The translations under genes and the position numbers were made by a program. Under the pieces are notes generated by a model. That model was not told where the DNA came from and did no database searches. It saw only the letters and a list, made by a program, of their open reading frames with translations. A stretch of 64,000 nucleotides of DNA from Hirschia sp964342355. GTDB taxonomy: Bacteria > Pseudomonadota > Alphaproteobacteria > Caulobacterales > Hyphomonadaceae. Of the stretch, positions 54,958 through 62,880 are shown piece by piece. The stretch lies in assembly GCA_964342355.1 (NCBI GenBank), contig CAYFFG010000010.1:1-64000 (forward strand). Direction: 5' to 3'. How positions within the stretch are numbered: the stretch's first letter is position 1; every line of letters begins with the position of its first letter.

Positions 54958-56214
54958 TCACCCAATTTTTTTGATGATTGCGGACAGCGTTAAATCCCAA
55001 AGGGATTTGGTACCAATCACAATTCGGACGTCTGCTGACTGGTTGTTTTTGATGCTCTGAGCATTAAGCGCCATATCCGTCTTCAGTAAGACCTGGTTAT
55101 GCCTTTCCAAGTATTTCATCGGTCGGGATTGAAAGGGTGAAACATAACTGATCGAGGCAGTTATTTTGGATTTTAGAACATTCCTGCTGTCGCCCCAACT
55201 GATCAAGGCGCTCTGACCTTTCATGAGCTTGTCGACATCATCGGCAGCAACAATAGCCAATATTTGCAGTGTGTCTGATGGTGACGACACTTCAATAACG
55301 GGGGCGCCTGGTTCGAATTTGGAGGCGGTGGAAATTTTGTGAACCACTCCAGAACGCTTTGCGACAATATAAGAATTGGAAATCAAGTTATTCAGGGTTT
55401 CTTGTCGTGAGCTAAGCGCTTTAATATTGGATTGAGTCTGCTCCAGGGTGGTCCATACACGATCGCGATAGCTATGCGCTAGCTCGTTCGCCATATGCTT
55501 AATGCGGATTAACGCCTCTTCATTGGAGCGGATTTTGCGGAGTAAATTCCTCTCAGTGTGAATCTCTTCTTGCCGTTTTTCTTCGTGCAGGTTTATTGAG
55601 CGCTGTGAGATTATTTGCGCCTGCTGCAGAGCGATAAGTCCTGCCGTATGTTCAGAAATATCTTTAATATTGTTAGATGCGTCAGATGCTGCGCGATTTA
55701 AGCGTTCAAGGTTGAATTCGTGTTCGTTTATGTCATTGAGCGCGCTTATCCGTTTTTGATCAAATTGATCATAGGCGCGCGCCAGGTCGCGGACGGTTGT
55801 GTTGTGATGGCCTTCGGGAAATGAGATATTCTCTACTGGCAAGTTAGATAGGATTTGGGCTTTTTGAACAACGTGAAGTACGTTGATTTCTTCCATTAAT
55901 TTGGCGTCAATTTCGGCCCATTCCTGGCGTAGGTTTTCTGTAGTCAACTCAGCGAGGGTTTGCCCAAATTCCACCTGTTCGCCGACTTCAACAAAATACG
56001 ATTCAATTTCACCGGATCTTGGCGAATCTAAAAGACTTGTTTGTAGGTTGGTGACGTATCCGCTGGTGCTAATTGTTTGATCAATTTGGATGAAACAAAG
56101 GCTAGTAAACAGAAACGCTATGCAAAATACAATGCTCAATCTCGGTCTTTTAGCAAATGGATTGCGGCGTTGTTTTACCTGTTTGAATGGGATAGAAGAG
56201 GAGATAGAGGGCAT
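54958..56214 (-). CDS. HlyD-type membrane fusion protein (orphan)
   Basis: A 418-residue periplasmic adaptor. One N-terminal helix (about 26-44) is followed by a lipoyl half-motif (GEIESYFVEVGEQVEFGQTL), a long coiled-coil hairpin (about 95-285), the second lipoyl half (SGVVHKISTASKFEPGAPVIEV) and a beta-barrel. It fits type I secretion adaptors rather than RND ones. No ABC transporter or TolC gene is next to it, so its partners are elsewhere. The frame is open 28 codons upstream of the ATG at 56214 but has no start codon there; no clear ribosome site precedes the ATG. Confidence 0.85.
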   Translation of the reverse strand: MPSISSSIPFKQVKQRRNPFAKRPRLSIVFCIAFLFTSLCFIQIDQTISTSGYVTNLQTSLLDSPRSGEIESYFVEVGEQVEFGQTLAELTTENLRQEWAEIDAKLMEEINVLHVVQKAQILSNLPVENISFPEGHHNTTVRDLARAYDQFDQKRISALNDINEHEFNLERLNRAASDASNNIKDISEHTAGLIALQQAQIISQRSINLHEEKRQEEIHTERNLLRKIRSNEEALIRIKHMANELAHSYRDRVWTTLEQTQSNIKALSSRQETLNNLISNSYIVAKRSGVVHKISTASKFEPGAPVIEVSSPSDTLQILAIVAADDVDKLMKGQSALISWGDSRNVLKSKITASISYVSPFQSRPMKYLERHNQVLLKTDMALNAQSIKNNQSADVRIVIGTKSLWDLTLSAIIKKIG

Positions 56215-56281
56215 AGTGCGGGGGCTTGGTCTGAGAAAGCTCGATGACGGATTTCCAGACGATGCAAATTTTGAGCCGCCC

Positions 56282-56872
56282 CTAATTTGACGCTGCTTTT
56301 AGATCGCTAACCGTATCAATATCCATGACCATTTTGGGGCTGAGAGATACAGCGGTAGATTTGATACTTGCAATAACGCTGCGCGCGCCGTTATCTCCGG
56401 AAAGCGCTGTTAATTTCGAAAATAAACTCCGGTGAAAAAGAGCCGGAGGGCCTTGGTAGGAAGAGGAGCGCGTAATTACCGCTTCATATCCATTGTTTGC
56501 GGCTTTAATCATTGCAGAAGCGTGATCAGCAGGAACAAAAGGCATGTCTCCAAGAATGCATATCACAGCTTTCACATCTGTCTGAATGAGTTGGTGAACG
56601 GCAAGTGAAATAGAAGATCCTATGCCGTCTTGGGGGGAATGATTGGTAAGAACATCCCATCCATGAGATGATACCGTTTCAGCACGCTCGTTAGTTTCGT
56701 CTGCGCCAATTACTGCGACTTTTGTCTTAGCGCCAAGCTGTCCCCATGGTCGGGCTATGTGCTCTAAAATGCTTTTGTTTCCTAAGGGGGCCAGTAGTTT
56801 GTCACCACCTGAGAAACGGGAAGACAGACCGCTAGCTAAAAGCACAATGGCAACATTAGATAGCTCCATCAT
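56282..56872 (-). CDS. MocA-like molybdopterin nucleotidyltransferase
   Basis: A 196-residue NTP transferase-like enzyme with the loop LLASGLSSRFSGGDKLLAPL and the metal DMPFVP motif. It resembles MocA, which makes the cytosine dinucleotide form of molybdenum cofactor for xanthine oxidase-type enzymes. Its start overlaps the XdhC stop. With XdhC and IorAB nearby it likely prepares the cofactor for that hydroxylase (inference). Confidence 0.85.
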   Translation of the reverse strand: MMELSNVAIVLLASGLSSRFSGGDKLLAPLGNKSILEHIARPWGQLGAKTKVAVIGADETNERAETVSSHGWDVLTNHSPQDGIGSSISLAVHQLIQTDVKAVICILGDMPFVPADHASAMIKAANNGYEAVITRSSSYQGPPALFHRSLFSKLTALSGDNGARSVIASIKSTAVSLSPKMVMDIDTVSDLKAASN

Positions 56873-57840
56873 GTAGTGATCTTCCTAAAGTTGTCTATGA
56901 TTTCAGCCAGAGCGGAAACAACAACACCAGATGCATTGCGCATGGCTGGGACTAAACCTATCGGCGCGTGAATGCGCGCAATGTCCTCTTTGGCGCAGCC
57001 ATGTTCGAATAATACTTGTGTGCGAGCAGCATGCGCACTTCGACTGCCCACTGCGCCGACGTAAAATGCGTCACCTTTAAGCGCATCCATTAATAAGGGC
57101 GCTTCCCAATGAGCGTCGTGAAACATTAAGACAAACGCGGTCCAAGTGTCATCTTCGTTTGGTGGAAGGAATTGTGGGGTTTTAAGGCGTGTGGATAGGA
57201 AACGTCCATGGCGGTCTAAACTTGTAAGCAAATCCAGATCAGGCGTTTGTAGGACAAGTTCAAAGCCACACGCACTTGCGATTCTCGCAAAAGCGTTAAA
57301 ATCGGCGCCGCGACCAGCGACTCTTATGCGAAGTTTGGGTAGGTAGGTGGTTTGAAATATTACCTCAGCCAGATCGCGATCCGGTGTTTTTTGAGTCCCT
57401 TCCTGAAGTTGTAAACCGTCAGAGCTTGAAAAAATCACGTGCGTTGTTTTTCGACTACGCAGCTGGTTAACGATCCGAGATATAAACACTAGGTTGGGAT
57501 TGGGAATTATTGAGACTTTAATTGCTCCGCCGCATGGCAGTGGTAAATCAGTGAGAACGGAACCTTTGCCATAATGAACTTCTCGAGGCGTTCCGGATTG
57601 AATGGATTCGATCCCTTGACGTGCGACATCGGCATCAACACAACCACCGGAAACATATCCAACATACGCTCCGGTTGAACATATTGCCATCAGTGCGCCG
57701 GGCGTTCTCACGCCACCACCCTCGGTGTGTGTTACGACCGCAATAGCAACTTTATGATTATTCGCAGCAAATTCTTGCAAGCATATCAGAACGTCTAATG
57801 GGTGTTCCTTGCTGGGGTCTTGAATCAGTGAGATAGTCAT
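56869..57840 (-). CDS. XdhC family molybdenum-enzyme maturation factor
   Basis: A 323-residue protein with an N-terminal XdhC/CoxI domain (VTHTEGGGVRTPGALMAI, GYVSGGCVDADV) and a C-terminal Rossmann-like domain (GAVGSRSAHAART). Such proteins bind molybdenum cofactor, protect it and help insert it, often after sulfuration. It is divergent from IorB across a 123-base promoter region and coupled to the MocA-like gene. Confidence 0.92.
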   Translation of the reverse strand: MTISLIQDPSKEHPLDVLICLQEFAANNHKVAIAVVTHTEGGGVRTPGALMAICSTGAYVGYVSGGCVDADVARQGIESIQSGTPREVHYGKGSVLTDLPLPCGGAIKVSIIPNPNLVFISRIVNQLRSRKTTHVIFSSSDGLQLQEGTQKTPDRDLAEVIFQTTYLPKLRIRVAGRGADFNAFARIASACGFELVLQTPDLDLLTSLDRHGRFLSTRLKTPQFLPPNEDDTWTAFVLMFHDAHWEAPLLMDALKGDAFYVGAVGSRSAHAARTQVLFEHGCAKEDIARIHAPIGLVPAMRNASGVVVSALAEIIDNFRKITT

Positions 57841-57963
57841 AAATCAAAATTTACCAGTAGGACGATTGGTGATTATTTCAACGCCTATCATCCGTTTAAC
57901 AATGCTGCTAGTTAATAGCTATTGTGGGACAGAAATTAAACGATTGCTCTAACGACGGGGACG

Positions 57964-60336
57964 ATGCGCGACATGTTCACAAAGGAACCAGACGCCACCA
58001 CATCTGCTACGCCTGACGAAAAGGCGCGGCCTCACTTTTTAAAATTAGACAGACGCGGATTTCTTACCGGCGGTCTAGCAATGGGAGTCGTCCTGACCGG
58101 GTGCGCTCAAACTCAGGCTGTGGTCGAAGAGCTTCCACAAGTCGAGCTACTTCCAGAAAAGTTGGGAGGAAATCCCCTAAAAGATGTCAAAGGTGGTGAC
58201 GCTAATCCAGAGCTATGGATTGAGATCACCACTGACAGCGCTGTCAAAGTCACGTGTCACCGGGCTGAAATGGGACAGCAAGTCTGGACAGCGATGGCGC
58301 AAATTGTGGCTGATGAACTAGAGGCCAACTGGGATGACGTTGAGATCGTTCAAGCGATAGGCCATCCTAAGTATGGTGACCAAAATACAGACGGATCACG
58401 CTCAGTTCGGTTCAACTTCCATCGCCTGCGGGTTGCTGGCGCGGCGATGCGGATGATGTTGGTGCATGCGGCGGCTAAACGCTGGGGTGTTAATCCTGCT
58501 CAGGTTACAAGTGAAAATGGTGTTGTTTTGCTTAGGGGTGAAAAGAAACAGACCCTGACTTACGCCGAGTTAGCAGAAGAAGCAGCACTATTAGAGCCGC
58601 CGACAGAAGATATGCTTGTTCTGAAAACTCGTGATCAGTGGAAACTGATCGGCAAGAAAATACATTCGCTGACGGTTCCAAAGATTGTAAAGGGAGAGGG
58701 ACAGTTCGGAATTGATGTCGATCTTCCGGACATGGTGTACGCGGTCATCGCGAGACCTCCCCAGGTTTTCGGCAAAACGGGCGATTACAACGATGCTGAA
58801 ACGCTCAAAATTCCGGGGGTTCTGAAAACGGTAAAGTTGCCAGACCCAACGCCGCCTATACTTTTCAAGCCCCTGGGTGGCGTTGCTGTGGTTGCTAAGG
58901 ATACGTGGGCGGCTATCCAAGGACGAGAGGCGCTGGAAGTTCAGTGGATTGACGGACCGAACGCTGGTTACGATTCAGAACAATACGCACAAGACTTAAT
59001 CGCTTCGTCCAAAGCGGACGGCAAGGTACAGCGCAATAGAGGAGATGTGGTTGCCGCACTGGATAGCGCATCTAAGACAGTAAGCGCAGACTATTATGCA
59101 GCCCACCTGTCTCAATCACCAATGGAACCGCCAGTGGCGACAGCCAGATGGACAGGCGACAAATTAGAGGTGTGGGCGTGTACACAGGACGCGCAGTCCG
59201 CACGCACAATGTTGGCAGGCGCACTCAAAATCGCTCCTGATAATATTACAGTCACGCCAACGTGGCTGGGTGGCGCGTTTGGTCGAAAATCCAAACCCGA
59301 TTTTATTATTGAAGCGGCAATGGTCGCGAAAGAGGTTGGAAAGCCAGTCAAACTTCAGTGGACCCGCGAAGATGAAGTGCGCCACGGTTTCTATCATTCA
59401 GTGAGCGCGCAACACTTTGAAGCGGGACTGGATGAGGCGGGTAACTGTACAGCGTGGTTGCACCGAGCAGCTTATCCGTCGATTTCGGCTCTGTTCAATC
59501 CATTTTCAGACGGACCCGCTGCAAATGAATTGTCACTCGGAGCGATAGATGTGCCATTTGCGACACCCAATCTTCGGGTTGAGTCAGGTAAAGCGAAAGC
59601 TCATGTGAGGATTGGTTGGCTAAGGTCGGTTGCAAATGTCTATCAAGCGTTCGCTATTCAAAGCTTTGCCGCCGAACTGGCGGAAGCTGCGGGAAGAGAC
59701 CCTAAAGACTATCTTTTGGAGCTGATAGGACCTGCCCGCACTGTAGATCCTGGAGCAGAAGGCGCAAGTTACCTGAACTATAACGCGACCTTGGAAGAAT
59801 ATCCGATTGAAACGGAACGTTTGTCCAATGTGACGAAAGCCGTAGCCGAGATGGCAGGCTGGGGGCGTGAACTACCTAAAGGAAAAGGGCTTGGCATTGC
59901 GGCTCACAGGTCATTTCTGACTTATGTTGCAACGGTTGTTGAAGTGGATGTGTCCGAGGATGGCAAAGTACGTATCCCAAAAGTTTGGGTGGCGGCGGAT
60001 GCAGGCACAGTTGTGAACTTACGGCATACGATTGATCAGATGGAGGGGGGAACGGTGTTTGGCCTGTCAAATGCGCTCTATGGGTCTATTACTGCTAAGA
60101 ATGGTGCGATTGTGCAGTCTAATTTCCCTGAATGGCGTTTGATGCGCATGGATGAGGCGCCTATGGACGTTGAAGTGAAAATTGTTGAGTCTAATGCGCC
60201 TCCTGGTGGTGTTGGAGAACCCGGCACGCCACCGGCTGCGCCAGCGCTTGCAAACGCTATTTTTGCGGCAACTGGTAAGCGGTTCCGCAATTTGCCGCTT
60301 ATTGGCGCAAATAACGACACATTGGATCTGGCCTAG
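57964..60336 (+). CDS. Molybdopterin-dependent hydroxylase large subunit (IorB-like, Tat lipoprotein)
   Basis: Large subunit of a xanthine oxidase-family enzyme of the isoquinoline 1-oxidoreductase/aldehyde dehydrogenase type, 790 residues. The catalytic glutamate is E752 in GGVGEPGTPPAAP. The N-terminus has a twin-arginine motif (R30-R31 in LDRRGFLTGG) and a lipobox ending at C47 (LTGC), so it is probably exported by Tat and lipid-anchored. The small subunit lies 20 bases downstream. The substrate is an N-heterocycle or aldehyde and cannot be read from sequence. Confidence 0.9.
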   Translation: MRDMFTKEPDATTSATPDEKARPHFLKLDRRGFLTGGLAMGVVLTGCAQTQAVVEELPQVELLPEKLGGNPLKDVKGGDANPELWIEITTDSAVKVTCHRAEMGQQVWTAMAQIVADELEANWDDVEIVQAIGHPKYGDQNTDGSRSVRFNFHRLRVAGAAMRMMLVHAAAKRWGVNPAQVTSENGVVLLRGEKKQTLTYAELAEEAALLEPPTEDMLVLKTRDQWKLIGKKIHSLTVPKIVKGEGQFGIDVDLPDMVYAVIARPPQVFGKTGDYNDAETLKIPGVLKTVKLPDPTPPILFKPLGGVAVVAKDTWAAIQGREALEVQWIDGPNAGYDSEQYAQDLIASSKADGKVQRNRGDVVAALDSASKTVSADYYAAHLSQSPMEPPVATARWTGDKLEVWACTQDAQSARTMLAGALKIAPDNITVTPTWLGGAFGRKSKPDFIIEAAMVAKEVGKPVKLQWTREDEVRHGFYHSVSAQHFEAGLDEAGNCTAWLHRAAYPSISALFNPFSDGPAANELSLGAIDVPFATPNLRVESGKAKAHVRIGWLRSVANVYQAFAIQSFAAELAEAAGRDPKDYLLELIGPARTVDPGAEGASYLNYNATLEEYPIETERLSNVTKAVAEMAGWGRELPKGKGLGIAAHRSFLTYVATVVEVDVSEDGKVRIPKVWVAADAGTVVNLRHTIDQMEGGTVFGLSNALYGSITAKNGAIVQSNFPEWRLMRMDEAPMDVEVKIVESNAPPGGVGEPGTPPAAPALANAIFAATGKRFRNLPLIGANNDTLDLA

Positions 60337-60356
60337 GTGGGTGAGGGAGTTCGATC

Positions 60357-60809
60357 ATGACAACGCTTAAAATCAACGGCCAGTCTTATGAAGTCGAAGC
60401 AGCTGAAGGGACGCCGCTTTTATGGGTTTTGCGCGATCATCTAAAGATGACTGGCACGAAATTCGGTTGTGGAATCGCACAATGCGGCGCTTGTACTGTG
60501 CATGTGGACGGTTTTCCGACACGTGCCTGTGTGACGCCGCATGATTCTCTCGAAGGGACAGAGATATCAACCATAGAGGGGAGAGAAGGTGCTGCGGCAG
60601 ATGCAATTCGCACGGCTTGGCAGGCAAATGACGTTCCTCAATGTGGCTACTGCCAATCCGGTCAGATTATGTCAGCAATTGCCCTACTGGAAGAAACGCC
60701 GAATCCGACTGATGAGGACATAGACTTTGCGATGAGCGGAAACCTCTGTCGCTGCGCAACTTATGTCAGCATACGAAAAGCGATCAAGGAAGCAGCCAGC
60801 AAGCTATAG
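60357..60809 (+). CDS. Molybdopterin-dependent hydroxylase 2Fe-2S subunit (IorA-like)
   Basis: A 150-residue electron-transfer subunit with two 2Fe-2S clusters: plant-type (C38, C43, C46, C58) and the C-terminal CxxC...CxC one (C96, C99, C131, C133). It has no signal peptide, so if the enzyme is periplasmic it must travel with the Tat-exported large subunit. There is no separate FAD subunit, as expected for IorAB-type enzymes that pass electrons to cytochromes. Confidence 0.95.
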   Translation: MTTLKINGQSYEVEAAEGTPLLWVLRDHLKMTGTKFGCGIAQCGACTVHVDGFPTRACVTPHDSLEGTEISTIEGREGAAADAIRTAWQANDVPQCGYCQSGQIMSAIALLEETPNPTDEDIDFAMSGNLCRCATYVSIRKAIKEAASKL

Positions 60810-60833
60810 AATAATAAAGGTTTTTACTTTTAG

Positions 60834-60867
60834 CACGCCCGCTATCTAATATTAGATAGCGGGCGTG
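60834..60867. repeat. Perfect 34-base palindrome
   Basis: CACGCCCGCTATCTAAT is followed at once by its exact reverse complement ATTAGATAGCGGGCGTG. It lies between convergent gene ends. There is no T tract on either side, so it is either an unusual terminator or a protein-binding or recombination site. No second copy is noticed in the window. Confidence 0.85.
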
Positions 60868-60923
60868 GGGCGTCCTGATTAACATCATATATCCCTACTT
60901 GTGCATCGTATGTTTGATGCAGC

Positions 60924-61472
60924 TTAGTGTGGGAATTGGGATAACAATTCTTCTATTGCTTCAGGTGGTGCGCCCCGAGCTTGTAGTTTTGCCTTAAGAG
61001 TTGAAGCGAAGGCTGAAACATCGCCTTTCCCTTCAGTTTGGGCACTTTCCCAGATCTGATCGAATTCTTCTTTTTCGATTTGCAGAGCGGCCAAATTGAC
61101 CTGTACGCCGCCATTGCTCTTGGCTTGCTGTTGCTGAGCGAGGATTTGAGTCAAAATCTCCAATTGTTCAGTCTCCTCCATTTGCTCGAATGGCGTTGAG
61201 ATACCTGAATTGGTAAGCATCGCATTGATATTGGAAAGAGTGCCGGGATCTTGGAGGAGTTGCGCGAGTAATTCAGGAGTAGCCTCTGGAGGCGGTCCTT
61301 GATTTTGTTGTGACGCTTGTAGCAGAGCGGCAACCGCTGCCTTTTTTGTTTCTGGTGGCAGGGTATCTATCGGATCAGTGATGTTGTTAGCTTTGAGCAG
61401 TTCGCTCAGCATCTGACGGGAGTTAGGGTCTGCTAAGACCTGTTCGACCAGTTCGTCAGGAATATTGTTCAT
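60924..61472 (-). CDS. Hypothetical soluble protein
   Basis: A 182-residue, cysteine-free, acidic and helical protein. It has two parts repeating a DPxxxxxL motif (VLADPNSRQMLSELLK and LLQDPGTLSNINAMLT), a glutamine-rich segment (LAQQQQAKS) and a C-terminal helical unit (FASTLKAKLQARGAPPEAIEELL). No signal peptide or known domain is seen; the repeats recall helical protein-interaction modules. It converges on iorA across the palindrome. Confidence 0.7.
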   Translation of the reverse strand: MNNIPDELVEQVLADPNSRQMLSELLKANNITDPIDTLPPETKKAAVAALLQASQQNQGPPPEATPELLAQLLQDPGTLSNINAMLTNSGISTPFEQMEETEQLEILTQILAQQQQAKSNGGVQVNLAALQIEKEEFDQIWESAQTEGKGDVSAFASTLKAKLQARGAPPEAIEELLSQFPH

Positions 61473-61673
61473 TTCGTCGTGTCTTTCACTGTTGCGGAGA
61501 ACTGCGCGATTTGAAACCAGGACTTAGCGCGCAAAAAGGGCTAGACGGCGGCCAAATACACTGTGCCTTTGTCACAGCTAGCGTCCTGAAAGGCGCGGAC
61601 AAATGTCCTTAACCGACTCTTCCAGCTTAACAGTTCGGCCTATGAAGTTCAAATGTTTGGCAGGTCACGAAAA

Positions 61674-61701
61674 AGCCCTGCAGTTAGAAAACTGCAGGGC
61701 T
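61674..61701 (-). terminator. Terminator after the acyl-CoA dehydrogenase genes
   Basis: On the minus strand a perfect 12-base stem (AGCCCTGCAGTT with AACTGCAGGGCT) has a 4-base loop and is followed by TTTTTCG. It lies 29 bases beyond the stop of the minus-strand dehydrogenase gene. Confidence 0.85.
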
Positions 61702-61729
61702 AGTCATTATTTTAGCTGGTCAAAGAAGA

Positions 61730-62872
61730 TTAGTAACCGTTCTTCTGGGCAAGCTGGTCTGCATGATAGTTAGCGTCACCAAAAAGCTCAGCCAATGCGC
61801 GTGCGCGCTTCATGTAAAGACCGATGTCGTGTTCATCTGTCATACCGATACCACCGTGAAGTTGAACACCTTCCTGGACAGAAAGGTGTCCCGCGTTTTC
61901 CGCCATGGCTTTAGCGACATGGATTGCTTTATCTGCGCCAGTTTCGCCATCATCCAGCATACGCTGGGCTTTTCGGATGGCTGCTTTAGAAACTTCCAAC
62001 TCAGAAAACAGGTGTGCGGCTCGGTGCTGTAACGCCTGGAACGTGCCGATAATAACGTCAAACTGCTTACGCACTTTAAGGTATTCAACAGTCATATCCA
62101 TCGCTTCGGTGGCGACGCCTTGAAGCTCCGCCGCTGACCCCAGCGACAAAGCAAGAAGAGTAGGTTCGATAACGGTCCACCCTTTATCGACTTCGCCAAT
62201 CACATTGCTGCTGTTGACTTTGACATTATCAAAACGAAGCAGGGAGCCAAAAGAACTGTCTACAAGACGCTCAGGAGAGGCAGTTAGGCCTTCCGCGCCC
62301 TTTTCAACGGCAAATAGGGTGAGACCTTCTGTCGAGCCGATGGCTCCGCTTGTGCGTGCTGCAACAAGAATGAGGTCAGCAGTGTGGCCGTGAACTACGA
62401 GGGTCTTGTCACCATTGAGCACGAACTCATCGCCTGCAGCTTTAGCTTCCAGTGCGATGTTTTGTGGTTTGTGCTTGGATGCTTCATCAACGGCTATCGC
62501 AACGACAGCATCTGCTGAAGCTATTTTTTCAAACCATTTTCCGCGCAATTCATCATTTGCGTGTTTAAGAGCTGTGACTGCTCCTATTGCAGTTGATAGG
62601 AATGGTGTCAGCGCAACATTTCGGCCAAGTTCGTGCAGAACGATACCCGCTTCCATGTGACCCATACCCATTCCGCCTTCGGCCTCGGGGATGAGAATGG
62701 AAGTAAAACCCATTTCCGCAAATTGTTTCCATAAGTCTGGCGAGTAACCCGTCTGGTCACCAGAATCGCGAAGTTGGCGAAGCGCCTTTACAGGAGTGGC
62801 CTCTGCTACAAAGCCACTAGCTGTGTCGCACAGCATACGCTGGTCGTCATTGTATGAAAGTGTCATGTTCAA
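61730..62872 (-). CDS. Acyl-CoA dehydrogenase, second subunit type
   Basis: A 380-residue flavoprotein-family protein of fatty-acid or sterol side-chain oxidation. The fold motifs are LIPEAEGGMGMGHMEAG, the middle beta domain (LVVHGHTADLILVAARTSG) and C-terminal LHGGIGMTDEHDIGLYMKRA. The usual EGTSEIQ segment is missing. It lies 8 bases after the other dehydrogenase gene, as in heterotetrameric FadE/IpdE-type pairs. Confidence 0.93.
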   Translation of the reverse strand: MNMTLSYNDDQRMLCDTASGFVAEATPVKALRQLRDSGDQTGYSPDLWKQFAEMGFTSILIPEAEGGMGMGHMEAGIVLHELGRNVALTPFLSTAIGAVTALKHANDELRGKWFEKIASADAVVAIAVDEASKHKPQNIALEAKAAGDEFVLNGDKTLVVHGHTADLILVAARTSGAIGSTEGLTLFAVEKGAEGLTASPERLVDSSFGSLLRFDNVKVNSSNVIGEVDKGWTVIEPTLLALSLGSAAELQGVATEAMDMTVEYLKVRKQFDVIIGTFQALQHRAAHLFSELEVSKAAIRKAQRMLDDGETGADKAIHVAKAMAENAGHLSVQEGVQLHGGIGMTDEHDIGLYMKRARALAELFGDANYHADQLAQKNGY

Positions 62873-62880
62873 AAGCTCTA

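Noticed and set aside
54870..60870. Whole region as an integrated genomic island after tRNA-Pro.
   Set aside because: No integrase gene, no repeated tRNA end and no evident change in composition were found; only the orphan HlyD hints at it.
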